From Psococerastis gibbosa (lineage: Eukaryota; Arthropoda; Insecta; Psocodea; Psocidae), in NCBI GenBank assembly GCA_963971405.1, contig OZ020487.1:38475039-38539038 (forward strand): 64,000 nucleotides of DNA, read 5' to 3'. Made by a program: the position numbers and the translations under genes. A model generated the notes under the pieces. The model saw nothing but the letters and a program-made list of their open reading frames with translations, ran no database searches and was not told the origin of the DNA. Within the stretch, counting starts at the first letter, position 1; the number at the start of each line of letters is the position of its first letter. This document shows positions 11,092 through 21,288 of this stretch, in pieces.

Positions 11092-12449
11092 CATCTGTAC
11101 TATTTATGCAGCGATATTTGTTCACTGCCAATCAAAGAATTGTCAGTTCGAGTCCCACACTTTCCTACATTATTGCCATATGCCTATTACCCTATTATAT
11201 TAGTAGGTATCATGCCAAAGATCATAGTCTAGGTATTGAGGAGAAGTCTCTACTTGCCAAGTTTATCAAAATCGGTTCATAATTACGTATTTTAAAGTAT
11301 TGTCAAAAACTGAGATAGGCAAAGGTGTACACGTAGGAATTTAGACTCATGGCCCGTCCCGTATTAAACCTCATCAGTAGCCTAATACCCATGCCACTTG
11401 ACCGCTGTGGCCAAAGCAGCTAATAATGAACAGTAAATTTACCATTTGTAGAGTTATAGGAGCTCATTTTGAAAGTCAACAGACTAGTCCTTTGATTTTC
11501 TTTTGAAAGACATAGGACCTAGGCTATGAAGCATGCAATATGTTACAATCACCTCTCAACATTGAACTTCTTACTAAATCGTGATTGAAATTTTCTTTTA
11601 ACATTGTCTATGACTTCTATTGCTTTCATTGGTATGTCTACTATCAACTGATAACAATTTAATTTGAATTTATACGTTAATCCTAAATGTTTACTTAACA
11701 AATTTGAATTCTGGCGGGAACGCTCTACACGGAGATGTGTAAAATGTATACATTACATAAAATTGATTGGAAGTTACACACATTTGTTTAAACATAAGCC
11801 CATCATTTGCAGAAATCACACGAAATCGAGTAAATTCTACACTACTTCTCAGTGTACAATTGAGACTAAATTTTATGACAATTTAGTGCATAAATGCATA
11901 AATTTTCCATGAAGTCGAACGACGGTCTCGCTCGTAATAGATCTACTGTATGTAGAATTTTCATATTCTACATATCTAAAACATCCAAACGCGGCCATGT
12001 CAACAGCCTACTCCTATTTCAATCTTATATTTTAGACCCCCTCCCCTCGTTCCCCTAGTAACGCAGTCTTGTAGCTTTGCCATGTAATTATAATAATATG
12101 TGGCGTATCACTGAGGAACCCCCCCCCCCCCCAACTACCCCCATAATATCAGGGATATTAATATACATATTATTGTATATGATAACATTTAATAATAGCA
12201 CGATGAAACGCAACAAACTACTGTTATTTGGCGAAAAACCGTTGAAATCTGAATACAAGTTGTGTAATGCTAACACAACTTGGATAGAATCCACGCGAGG
12301 GTCGTGTAAAATTTACAGCGGGGTGACACCTGCAAACCTGAAATACCGTTATACCCGCGATGCCTGAGCCCTGATGCTTCCCTCTTCCCAGTCATTGAAT
12401 GTCTATTAGCAAGTGCGGTAGCCGGTTGTCAAACTTTTGGACTTTATTT
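11092..12449. other. Interior of the 4.2-kb element
   Basis: Scattered GTGTAAA/TACACAA half-sites (for example 11733-11850 and 12255-12330) but no transposase-like frame. Confidence 0.5.
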
Positions 12450-13260
12450 TCCTTCAGGTGTTTTTAGTTTCAGTGCAATTCAGTCAATGTTCGAAAAAAT
12501 AGAGGGAGTAGTGCGATTAGATGGCGAGAAGTCAGGTTCGTTTGCCATGAAAAGAGGGGTAAAACAAGGGGACAGTTTAAGCCCACTATTATTCCTGATT
12601 TTTATGGATGAAGTAATGAAGACGTGCAAGGCAAGAACTGATCGATCGTTGGTCGGTTTGTGGCGACTTAGGCACGCGTACTTGCAAGCCCTTGCCTATG
12701 ACGTAGTCCTAATAGCAGACTCTCCAGCAAAACTAAAATTATCTGGGTACAGCAGTGGACCAGACAGGCAAACACCAGGGCGAAACCGAGTCCAAAATAC
12801 AACAGCAAGGAGAACTCGAACGGAAGACAAAGACCAGAGTCTAACAAATCATCTTGGAGCCGATTCTCCTCTATGGGAGCGAAAGCTGGACACCTACAAC
12901 AAGTGACCTAAGTAAAATAAACGGGACTCAGATGAAGTGTCTAAGACGGATTGCTGGTCGAACAAGATGGGAACGAATCCGAAATGACCGCATCAGGCAA
13001 GACCTGCAAGTGGATTCCATAGAGAGAAGAAAGGAGAACAAGCAGTTGCAATGGTTCGGCCACGTTTAAAGGATGGACGAGAACAGGACCATCTGGAGAT
13101 TGGCGGAAGCAAGGCCACAAGGAAGAAGAACCATCGGCAGACCGAGGACAACTCTCGAGGAAAGGATTGAACAACTCGCCGGAGCAAGATGGAAAACAAT
13201 TGCCGAGCTCAAGGCGTTAACGTTCGACAGGGGCGAATTCAGGAAATGGCACTAGGGGGG
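12450..13260 (+). pseudogene. RTE-like LINE, 3' part of RT, frameshifted
   Basis: GVKQGDSLSPLLFLIFMDEV (RT motif), LAYDVVLIADS (a decayed YADD box), then LLYGSESWT, MKCLRRIAGRTRWERIRND, LQWFGHV and GRRTIGRPRTTLEERIEQL of the C-terminal region. Three frames; ends at a G run. Inserted in the 4.2-kb element. Confidence 0.82.
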
Positions 13261-13346
13261 GGGGGGCGAGAAGAAGGAGAAGTGTTTTTAGTGTGGCCTC
13301 TTCAAATTTAATGAAAAGTGAAAGTTTGTTAAGTTTAAAGTTCAAA

Positions 13347-13472
13347 ATGGATATATTTAGTTCTCCAAATTTCGTGTCAGCATTGTTCTCTGATGGCGAA
13401 GACATGACAGAAGAAATGCTAAGAGTTGAACGACAACAAGAAATCCCTTTTGATAATTACGGTAAAATGTAA
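13347..13472 (+). CDS. Small candidate first exon inside the 4.2-kb element
   Basis: 41 codons starting MDIFSSPNFVSALFSDGEDM, with a possible donor ACG|GTAAAA near the end. Acidic and protein-like. It could be the first exon of a lost transposase or captured gene, or chance. The next good acceptor (13740) does not join in frame. Confidence 0.25.
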   Translation: MDIFSSPNFVSALFSDGEDMTEEMLRVERQQEIPFDNYGKM

Positions 13473-13894
13473 TGCTTAGTTTTGTTCATTATATGTTATA
13501 CGCCAATATATAAACTTGTATTCTTATTTGATTTGTCTCAATCCTTCTTTTGTTTTGTATCAACTGTCGAATATTATTCCTGATACATCGAATGGTTGAC
13601 GTCACTTTCGTATTTGCCGGACGTGCAGCTAATGTTTGTGAGTGTAGAACTTTTACCTACATGATATGTTCGAGACATGCGAATGTCACTAAATTAGGCT
13701 GTTGTTGTTATGTATGTATTTTGTTGTGTTTGTTCACAGTGTGAAGAATTTACCGGTGAAACTGAGTGGGATAGTGAAAGAAACCTGCGGTTTGGGTGTT
13801 ACTTGCCTTACTTAAAAAAAACTCCCTATTCGTGACTGCCAAATGAAATGGAAATAACTTTGAAAAAAAAATCGCGAATAATCAGTTTTTTAAT

Positions 13895-14089
13895 GAGAAG
13901 ATGGACCGTAGGACCTTTGCCTTGGTGGCGTTCAGTTGTTAGCTTTTTATAAATTATTCAGAATATGTAATTAACGTTAGACCCGCTAAATTTATTTGAG
14001 GCTCTAACGTTAATTACAAATGCTGAATAATTTATAAAAAGCTAACAACGGAACGTCACCATGGTATCGGCCCTACGGTACATCTCTTG
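13895..14089. mobile_element. Palindromic MITE in the 4.2-kb element
   Basis: 195 bp; arms GAGAAGATGGACCGTAGG...TAACGTTA and complement pair with a short central loop. Confidence 0.8.
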
Positions 14090-14105
14090 AGTAAGCTAGG
14101 TGCAA

Positions 14106-14560
14106 CCCTAACCGAGGGTACAAGTAACACCCAACGCCTTCTGTAAATTCTACACAACGTGTGTTCAAATCCAACCCAATGCATATATATTGCTGTGTTA
14201 CAACCACACAATAAGGTCGGCTAGATTTTACCCAAGTAGTTGAGTAGCATGAACCCAAACAGGTAGCCTAAACTAGATAGTACTCAAATAGTTGGGTAGA
14301 AGATACACATGTCGTATGTTTCAATCTACATAAGAGTTGTGTAAAATAAACACAGATAATTTAGTAAGCATTACTCAATCACATTTACACAACTAGTGTA
14401 ATTTTTACCAAACTTGTATGGGTAATATCTATCCCAATTATTGTAACAATTACTCTACGTATTTAACACAACTCATTTAGTAGGATTTACACCCTATTCG
14501 TGCCGTCCAAAAGTTACACGAAATTTCGTGTTGCAGTAAGCCCTGTCGGGTTATATTTAC
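14106..14560. repeat. Right subterminal palindrome array
   Basis: Successive imperfect palindromes spaced about 30-40 bp, for example TTTACCCAAGTAGTTGAGTA, TACTCAAATAGTTGGGTA, TTTACACAACTAGTGTAA and TTACACGAAATTTCGTGTTG. The half-site is TACACAA or TACCCAA. Confidence 0.75.
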
Positions 14561-14701
14561 AATAAAATTTTTTGAGTGTAGGAAAAACGTATGTAGGATC
14601 GACTAACTTAGAGCGTAATAACTTAATTTACAATAGATTTACCAAATTTGGGGGGGGGCAGCTAACCCCCCTACCCCCCCCCCCCCTTGTATCCGTCCTT
14701 G

Positions 14702-14870
14702 GTAGCGTGCTTGTACTTGCGCGAGTATCTACACACTTTGCGGTCGGAGACGTGTCGTAACTCGACCTATTAGGTGACTTAATGAGGCGATTGAAGAGAT
14801 TAATCGGATACGTTCATTAAATTGTTTGCATGTGATTTACCCTTTTTATAAGAATAGAAATAAAATAAAA
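14702..14870 (+). repeat. SINE S1, main part of a split copy
   Basis: Continues from 10277-10294 after removal of the nested hAT MITE. Contains GGAGACGTGTCGTAACTC and TTCATTAAATTGTTTGCATG. Confidence 0.75.
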
Positions 14871-14967
14871 ATTACCTGCTGGCTATAACTCTACTATACG
14901 TTGCGTTCTTACTGCCATGAGACAGAAGAAAACAATATATGTATTCGCCCATCAATTGCTGCTTTAA

Positions 14968-15351
14968 GGGCAAACCGCGGAGTCGCCAATATTCCATTTC
15001 TGTGCAAACTTTAATTTCTCATTAAATATGGAACGCAGAACAGTGAAAAAATCCTGAATGGAAAGAAGAATTTTTTCTCCTAATTTTGATACATAGTATG
15101 TTGCAATTATCAATACCAATCGGCTATAGTTATTGAACTTGATGCGCAAAAAATAACGGCCACTCAGGAGTTCAAGCTGAAGTTCATCAACTGTGGCAAA
15201 TTAGTGTTAGTTAAGGCCACATACTATGCAACAAAATTAGGAGAAAAAATCCTTCTTTCCATTCAGAATTTTTTCATTGTTCTGCGTTCCATATTTCATG
15301 AGAAATTGAAGTTTGAACAGAAAATGGAATATCGGCGACTCCGGTTTGCCC
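14968..15351. mobile_element. TTAA fold-back MITE
   Basis: 384 bp flanked by TTAA; ends GGGCAAACCG and CGGTTTGCCC, with arms of about 150 bp that pair over most of their length. Unrelated in sequence to 20664-21055. Confidence 0.82.
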
Positions 15352-15365
15352 TTAACAGGCCAAGT

Positions 15366-15371
15366 TTTATT
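15366..15371 (-). terminator. Candidate poly(A) signal of protease homologue A
   Basis: AATAAA on the minus strand about 133 bases past the gene A stop codon, just before the TTAA MITE. Confidence 0.5.
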
Positions 15372-15503
15372 TATGCTTGTCCATGCCATGTCACGTTTAT
15401 CGTTTAATTAAATTAAATTTAATACCAATAATACATATAGGACTCATGAAGGCATTCAATATTATATTTATGTCGAATGTAGGGTATATGTAGTTATAGC
15501 TCG

Positions 15504-15812
15504 TCAATGACAACCCCACTTTTGACCAAATGCAACAGTATTAATGAAATTCTTGTGAGATGCATACTGGAGATTTGTGTACATGGTAGTCGGGTCCGTG
15601 GAATTACAGCCCCCTAACCGGTACGAGGCGATCCCGACCAATGCGGTGCCCACGAGGAGAGGAGCTCCTGCATCGCCATGGCACGGGCCGTGGGAAGCCA
15701 CGCAGAGTAGGGAATCGTCGTAGTTGATTGGGCCCGCCGGATGCTTTTCACGGCATACCGACATATGTTCAATCTTGACCTTAGCCACTCGCAGAGATGG
15801 TGTGTAATGTCC
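15504..15812 (-). CDS. Protease homologue A exon 4, Ser195 replaced by Ala
   Basis: Acceptor TTTGCAG, phase 0; 102 codons and TGA. Runs from GHYTPSLRVAKVKI through SVC, GPCHGDAGAPLLVG and GIASY to the C-terminal helix. GDAGAP stands where GDSGGP is expected. Confidence 0.93.
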   Translation of the reverse strand, partial: GHYTPSLRVAKVKIEHMSVCREKHPAGPINYDDSLLCVASHGPCHGDAGAPLLVGTALVGIASYRLGGCNSTDPTTMYTNLQYASHKNFINTVAFGQKWGCH

Positions 15813-18800
15813 CTGCAAAAATATGTATTAACCCATAATATAATGTATATTTGTATTCCTACGCCTGCTTTCAGCTAACCCTGCCAGGCCGGCGGGGGGA
15901 GTGAGTCTGTTTGTTAACTTGAGGCACCCTAAGGTCAGAATCCTTCACCTCAAGGAGAAGGGGAGTTGACTGACAGGGTGGACCTCCTGATTATAGTGGA
16001 TTCCAAACAGCTTGGGGGACATAGTAGTCACACGATTAATTGGGAGGTGAACAGGACTGGTGACCAGTACTCGACGCGCGCTTAGTACTAACTGGTTGTC
16101 TCAAGGCGTAAACATATCCCACCATGTTCCCCTGTCAACGCTGTGCACAACTGCACACCAAGTATGCTGCAGTTTTGAGCAGGCTATGTTGCGCAGTGGA
16201 TTCAACTAGGTGTGGCCAAGGCCGTAGCCAAGGGGGGGTTCATGGGGGTTCAAACACCCCCCCCCCCCCCCGAAATGAAATGGCTTCATACTAGATAGAA
16301 TCGGATTTTGAGAGGAAAAATAAAAACCACTATGTAATATCCGATGAAATTTCTAACCCGAAAAAAATCCTGGCTACGGCCTTGGGTGTGACCGTTGGCT
16401 CCATAATATAAAATTGACTTTGTAGTCGTTTTGTTGTGACTTTTAAACCGAATTATGAAAACACTAGCTGTATTACAACTCAACTTAAAAACACTACAGT
16501 GCTTCACTGTCGTCTAATGTTTCTGCTGTTGATCAATACATTTACACTTTTTTGCCCTGTTTACCGCATCCATAGAAATACATTAACTGGAGCGGCGGGA
16601 GCCTTAATATGCCTTACGAGGCACCCGTTAACCATAAGCCAACTATCAGAAATAAGTACCAACGCAAAAAATATCGAAGTCTTACACATTGCAGCATAGC
16701 AGAACGGATACCTGGACCCGGTCAAAAACTCTGTACTTAGCTTGTGCAGGCTACACTTATCACTGGGTTTCCCCGCCAAATTGCGTACTTCTCTTGTGCA
16801 GGCTACACTAGAAGCCATATTGATAACGGTCTCCAGCCCCGGGATGACCGTATCGTAAGACGCATAACAAACTAACCTCACAACAACATTGACATTTAAA
16901 GTCTGTGGCTAAAAAAAAGGGAAAAAAAAACGTTGTAAACGATTGGGATAAAAATATTATTAGTTCGTATTATATTGTAATAGTATTCTATTAAATAATC
17001 CGGCGCCACCCCCCTGTGCTAGAAAGGCATGGCATCGGGCGAAATTCTCGCTTCTTTTTGCATGTAACAATCTCATTTTCTTTTCTGTTTCCTCCCTGTT
17101 TGGAAGACAAACTGCTGCTTTCAGGAGCACGTTGGAGTGTTGGACAACAAGCTTGCCGGGGGACCGTCTCAAATAGTTTGCCTACATCTACATATCTATA
17201 TGCCCACTTTCGACCGATCTTATCCAGAAACTGGACCATCGTTGTGAGAAAATTCTTGTCCAGTTCCTAGATTTTGTCAATGAAGGCTCATAACCAGTTT
17301 TTGACAGTTTAGGGCAGGGGGCAATATGAACACTTAATTTGACAGTAAAGCGCCACCAATAGGTAAAACTGCAATTATTTGAAATAATAAAATGTGAAAT
17401 ACAGAACAGGTACGCGACGCGGGGCTTTGTTTATAAAATGGATATTCAACCATCCCGTGGCTAGAGACCATTATCAATATGGCTGCTAGTGTAGCCTGCA
17501 CAAGATAAGTACGCAATTCGGCGGGGAAATAGCCTGCACAAGCTAACTACTAAACTACAGAGTTTTTGACCGGGTCCAGGTATCCGCTTTGCTATGCTGC
17601 AGTGTGTAAGACTTCGATATTTTTTGCGTTGGTGCTTATCTCTGATAGTTGGCTTATGGTTAAAGGGTGCCTCGTAAGGCATATTATGGCTCCCGCCGCT
17701 CCAGTTCTATTATATTTCTATGTATTCAACGCTCAACGGTCAAGGCCACAACCCTCCGCTTTGACCCTAACTTAAATTAATTTACTCACCACTTCACTAT
17801 GTCCCCAGCCACCAACCCTAGCCGGCTCGTTCGAATGCGCTCTTACGTCTCTGAGTACTACCGGTTTGGAATTTGGCGTATATTTTATGAATCTGTTCGT
17901 ACGCAAAATAGCTAGATCATGTAGTTGACTATTGCCATATTCGGCATAATCAGGATGGATGAAAACTGCATGTAAGGTAGCTACAGTCCCCCTTTTTCCC
18001 TCGTTTGGTTTGCTTGAACCATAAACAACTTTGAGCGAGGTATGGCTAAAATAATAGAAATTATTGACATGTTAGGTCAAATGGACTTTTAACTTTTGGA
18101 AAAGTGTTCCGGTTTATTGGCTTACACGGTTCTAAATGAAAATAGAGAAAACGTTCAATTTAAAAAAAATATCCGAAGATTTGTTTTTTATTTATAATTT
18201 TAATTTTAACAGAGTTCTAAAAAAAAAATAGCCTATTGAAATGGATTCTACATAAAGAAAATAGCAAAATTTCAAATGTATTAACTATAACATTTTTTTT
18301 AAAAACTCCTATTTTCGAATTAGCCAAAATACGTGCATTTCTGAAAAACGACGTGCATAAAAAACATGGCGGCCGCCTTAGCTGAATGCTAATAGGTGGG
18401 CTATATGCATAGGCAGGGACGGTTTCAGAAAACATTTTCGGGGGGGGGGGGGGGCGGTGGCCGGAAATATATCGCGTTTTTTTTACTTGAGTCATAATTT
18501 TTCTCAATTTCCTTCAAAAGTTCATTATATCTGGTATAACCGCGACCGCCCCACCGCCCCCCAAGGATGCGTCCCTGTGCATAGGGGCTAAGGCGGCCAC
18601 AATGATTTTTACGCAAGTGTAATATCATTTTTGCTATTAAATTTATACGTAGTATAAGGAAAGCTTCGTGATGGTCAAAATTTTCGGTTCCGAGATTTCA
18701 ACGGATTTACACGTTTTGAGGTACCAGGAACCCAAAAAAGTGGTTTTTACGAAATGTCTGTCTGTCACTCTGTCTATCTGTTCATCGATTTCCGGGCAAA

Positions 18801-21257
18801 CTACTCGGTCGATTTAAATGAAATTTGGCATGTAGGTTCACAAAAATTATGCCTCGAGACCATTGTTTTTTATTTTGCGCTACCTCAATTTGGGGGGTTT
18901 TATTTTCAAAAAACGTCTAAAAAAAATTTTTTCACAAAAGCGACTACAACGATTTATTTCTTTTAAATTCACATATATTGTAGCCCTTATTAATGTTCAT
19001 AAAATGAGGGGGTCACTTGTCCCTTGATAGTTTGCTTCTGGGAAAAAAGGAAGAAAATAACTAAATTTTAATGAAAAATGACTGCAAAATAATTTTTCTG
19101 CGAAACCTTTCTATCGATGATAATTACATTCAGGCCTGTTTTAGGTGTTAAATTGAGTAACGAAATCGGACAGGTTGATTTCCAAAAAACACATACTGTA
19201 TATTACGTACACTAGATGGAGTGGAGTTTTAAGGATTTTTATGTATGGAGAGTGGTTACCTCACCTCCGGTCAGGGGCGTAAAGTTGGGGGGGCACGGTC
19301 CAACTTGCCCCTCCAGCTCCTTTTGGGGGGGGGGGGGGGTTTGGCACCCCCAGCCTCGATCATTGCAAAACGTGGTTCATACTTCATGGTCCCCTTTGCA
19401 GCAATATGAATGTAGGCATTCCTTTTTTAGCTTTGTAAAATCTACAGTTTTACTTTATTACTATTTATTTTGCACTTATATTTTCAATTTTTCCTTATCC
19501 TGCCTGATGACGGCATCATTCTAAAACTTTAGGCCTCTGCCTCCGGTGGAAAGTGAAAGTTTTCCCCTTTTTAGTGAGAAACCTATTGAGATGGCGACCA
19601 ATGTTCAACTTTCGGAAAATTTATTCACAACTTTTCGTTTCATGGCCCCATGAGCCTAAAACCACCCTCCGAGGAAACACTCTCTTCCGTAAATATTATC
19701 CGATTTTGATGACACTTGCAAAAAAATCGATCATACAAATGTCTTGATCGAGTTCGTTAACCAGCTAGATCCACTATCTAGTTAGAAGTCTCAGTTAATA
19801 TTGATTGCAGAGGAATGAATTAAAATCTGACCGAGTGCCCGTTTTATTATCTACGATAGTGGTAATAAACACTTTTTACGAAAAATCAACCATTTTAAGA
19901 TGGCGTCCAGTCAAAGTGAAAATAATTTGATAAGTAAAGTTCATTGTCGGCATTGTAGTTCAAAATTTGGAACACAAGAGTGTTTTGTGTGTTGATGTTG
20001 TGGTCGGGAAAATAATGAAGTATTTTTTTATTTTTTATTACACACATAGCGTATAGGTAGCGTAGAGGAAAATTAGGGTGTGTGGAATCTCACTACCCCT
20101 GATCGGCCACAGTCGAAAGGATTTTTTTAAAAAGTAGAATCCGTTTCAGCAATATAAAATTTTGTTTGTTTAGAAAACTATTAGTGTTAAAATTTGATTT
20201 TGAATGGGTTTACAATATTAAAAATTAAACAAGTTTGAAGATTAGATAGTACCTACCTTCTTTTCGCTACTATTCTGGCGGAAGTCAAAACGTAATGCGC
20301 GGCGAGGATTACTCCGGCCCCAACAGGCGAATTTCTAAAAGTCACACTGACTATATATGGGAAATACATAATTGGCGTTTCTTCTCCATTATAGACGCGC
20401 CGTCGTGCTGAAAATTAGAGTCAAAGTTATAATTTAATCATCAACTTGAACAAATTAGCTAAAACCCCGTGGCGGAGCGTGGGATATTGCGAGTGTAATG
20501 CTTGCAAATATTAATTTAAGTTAACAAAAAAGAAAATACACATAATTTTATATAGCATGTTCTATCTTCTTAAAAGTAAACATTTGAAACAAAAAGATTA
20601 AAAAGAAAACATTTTGAATTTTCTTAGACTGCGGCTTCCTATTGATTTCAACGAGGCTTTTAAGAGTGTAAAGCCCATAGAAAATTGGCAGCCCGAAATT
20701 TAATATTTTTTTAAATTAAATTAACTTAGCATGTTATTAAAGAATTGGCTTATTAAAGTTGTAGAAGACTACTTCATGCATCATATAAATAATAAGATAT
20801 TTTTAATTTTCAAATTTGTAGTTTTTTCATAAACATGATAATATTTCATAAACAATAATTTTTCCGCATAATTGATTTTATTAAAAAAAAACTACAATTT
20901 TGAAAACTAAAAATACCTTATTATGATGCATGAAGTAGTCTTCTACAACTTAAATGAGCCAAATCTTTAATAACTTGCTTAGTTAATGAAATAAAAAATA
21001 AAAAGTATTAAGGTATTAAATTTCGGGCTTCCAATTTCCTACGGGTTGTATACTCTTAATACATTCTAAGAATTTTTTGAGAGAATAATGCGGCATTGCC
21101 CGCCTCACACATGCACACTGCGCCACTGCTAAAAACTATGTCTAGAAGTAATAATTTAGATTAAGGCTGCTGATATGGTAGCTCCGTAGGCATACCTACC
21201 AGTAGAAGTTGCTATGAAAATGGCCAAAAAGACCGTAATACTTGCGACTAAATTCAT
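15504..21257 (-). CDS. Inactive trypsin-fold serine protease homologue gene A (complete, 4 exons, 257 aa)
   Basis: Exons 21200-21257, 20257-20407, 17790-18045 and 15504-15812 join with matching phases (1, 2, 0) to a 257-residue secreted protein. Order: signal peptide MNLVASITVF..., activation site RRR|VYNG, the His57 region, the Asp102 region, the Ser195 region, stop TGA. VLTSARI replaces VLTAAHC, so His57 is Arg and Cys58 is Ile. Asp102 is kept in HDLAIL. GDAGAP replaces GDSGGP, so Ser195 is Ala; residue 189 reads Gly. Two of three catalytic residues are gone, so it should not hydrolyse peptides; homologues of this kind act as cofactors or ligand binders in other arthropods (inference). It is a tandem paralogue of gene B. 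Large introns hold MITEs. Confidence 0.92.
15862..16208 (+). repeat. Family C repeat, about 350 bp
   Basis: Starts ACGCCTGCTTTCAGC, includes GGGAGTTGACTGACAGGGT and CCACCATGTTCCCCTG, ends TGGATTCAACTAGGTGTGG. Five copies in the window; no coding frame. A non-autonomous retroposon is likely. Confidence 0.8.
16209..16384. mobile_element. hAT MITE, CAAGGCCGTAGCC family
   Basis: Ends CAAGGCCGTAGCC and GGCTACGGCCTTG, flanks GGTGTGGC and GGTGTGAC (7 of 8). Has a G run and a C run. Inserted at the end of a family-C repeat. Confidence 0.8.
16571..17722. repeat. 1.15-kb fold-back structure with about 300-bp arms
   Basis: 16571-16877 and 17434-17722 are inverted copies (for example GGAGCGGCGGGAGCC and its complement) around a 560-bp spacer. 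The spacer has a segment (17140-17190, GACAACAAGCTTGCCGGGGG) similar to 23757-23805. Within the last intron of protease homologue A. Confidence 0.78.
17790..18045 (-). CDS. Protease homologue A exon 3, Asp102
   Basis: Acceptor ATTTTAG, donor GTG|GTGAGT; 256 bases in the same phases as gene B exon 3. Contains VVYGSSKP, FIHPDYAE, HDLAILRT (Asp102) and GGWGHSEV. Confidence 0.9.
18046..18633. other. Intron of protease homologue A
   Basis: AT-rich, plus a G-run repeat with ends near 18413 and 18580 (CAGGGACGG and CCGTCCCTG-like), probably another decayed hAT MITE. Confidence 0.5.
18634..19200 (+). repeat. Family E repeat, 3' truncated
   Basis: Matches the first two thirds of the family from TTTATACGTAGTATAAGGAA to CGGACAGGTTG. 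In an intron of protease homologue A. Confidence 0.75.
19272..19539. mobile_element. hAT MITE, CAGGGGCGTAAAGTT family
   Basis: 268 bp with 8-bp duplication CCTCCGGT at 19264-19271 and 19540-19547. Ends CAGGGGCGTAAAGTT and AACTTTAGGCCTCTG; has a 15-base G run. Confidence 0.92.
19555..20110 (+). repeat. 550-bp dispersed repeat, copy 1
   Basis: Alternates with 21880-22423 plus 22744-22790: shared ACCTATTGAGATGGCGACCA, CTTGATCGAGTTCGTT, GCAGAGGAATGAATTAAAAT and GATGACGTCCAGTCAAAG-like segments. No coding potential. Confidence 0.75.
20257..20407 (-). CDS. Protease homologue A exon 2, activation site and mutated His57 region
   Basis: Acceptor ATTTTCAG, donor AAG|GTAGGT; 151 bases in the same phases as gene B exon 2. 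Encodes RRRVYNG, FPYIVSV and VILAAHYVLTSARIV. The His in AAHY is not His57: alignment on VLT puts Arg at 57. Confidence 0.88.
20467..21128 (+). mobile_element. hAT-like MITE interrupted by a TTAA MITE
   Basis: Homologous to 2419-2678, with ends GTGGCGGAGCGTGG and CTGCGCCACTG. The two halves are split by the insertion at 20664-21055. In intron 1 of protease homologue A. Confidence 0.7.
20664..21055. mobile_element. TTAA fold-back MITE
   Basis: 392 bp flanked by TTAA on each side; ends GAGTGTAAAGCCC and GGTTGTATACTC. Long arms are inverted copies (for example TTGTAGAAGACTACTTCATG and its complement). The comparison with 2419-2678 shows the empty site. Confidence 0.82.
21200..21257 (-). CDS. 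Protease homologue A exon 1, signal peptide
   Basis: ATG at 21257, 19 codons plus one base, donor ACTG|GTAGGT. Encodes a hydrophobic leader ending near IATST. It lies 35 bp downstream of a TATA-initiator promoter. Confidence 0.85.
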
Positions 21258-21288
21258 TCTCTTTCAACTTAACGCTGTGACGTCTCTG

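Larger units (their letters stand above)
10349..14578. mobile_element. 4.2-kb DNA element with CACT...AGTG ends and subterminal palindrome arrays
   Basis: Left end CACTGAAAAAAATATTTC, right end (complement) CACTCAAAAAATTTTATTG, flanked by TA on both sides. It splits a hAT MITE whose intact copy at 42508 shows the empty site. About 550 bp at each end hold many copies of a degenerate palindrome TTACMCAA-N4-5-TTGKGTAA. It carries no transposase, only later insertions (hAT MITE, LINE, palindromic MITE) and one small frame. The CACT ends and 2-bp target hint at the CMC (CACTA/Mirage/Chapaev) group; this is tentative. Confidence 0.7.
10295..14701. mobile_element. hAT MITE (CAGGGACGGATCCAG family) split by the 4.2-kb element
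   Basis: Left part 10295-10348, right part 14579-14701. The 8-bp target duplication GTAGCGTG occurs at 10287-10294 and 14702-14709, proving both parts belong to one insertion, which itself landed in a SINE. Confidence 0.88.

Noticed and set aside
1380..15812. Exons 1380-1638 and 15504-15812 looked like neighbours in one protease gene in scrambled order.
   Set aside because: A second Asp102 exon at 17790-18045 and further exons at 20257 and 21200 complete gene A, while 2822-2975 and 6475-6538 complete gene B; the order is normal.
16436..17775. Several 70-106-codon frames on both strands.
   Set aside because: All fall in the arms or spacer of a fold-back structure and mirror one another.
19900..20000. 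Short frame starting MASSQSENN considered as a gene start.
   Set aside because: Occurs in the 550-bp repeat, and the second copy at 22280 has it broken.
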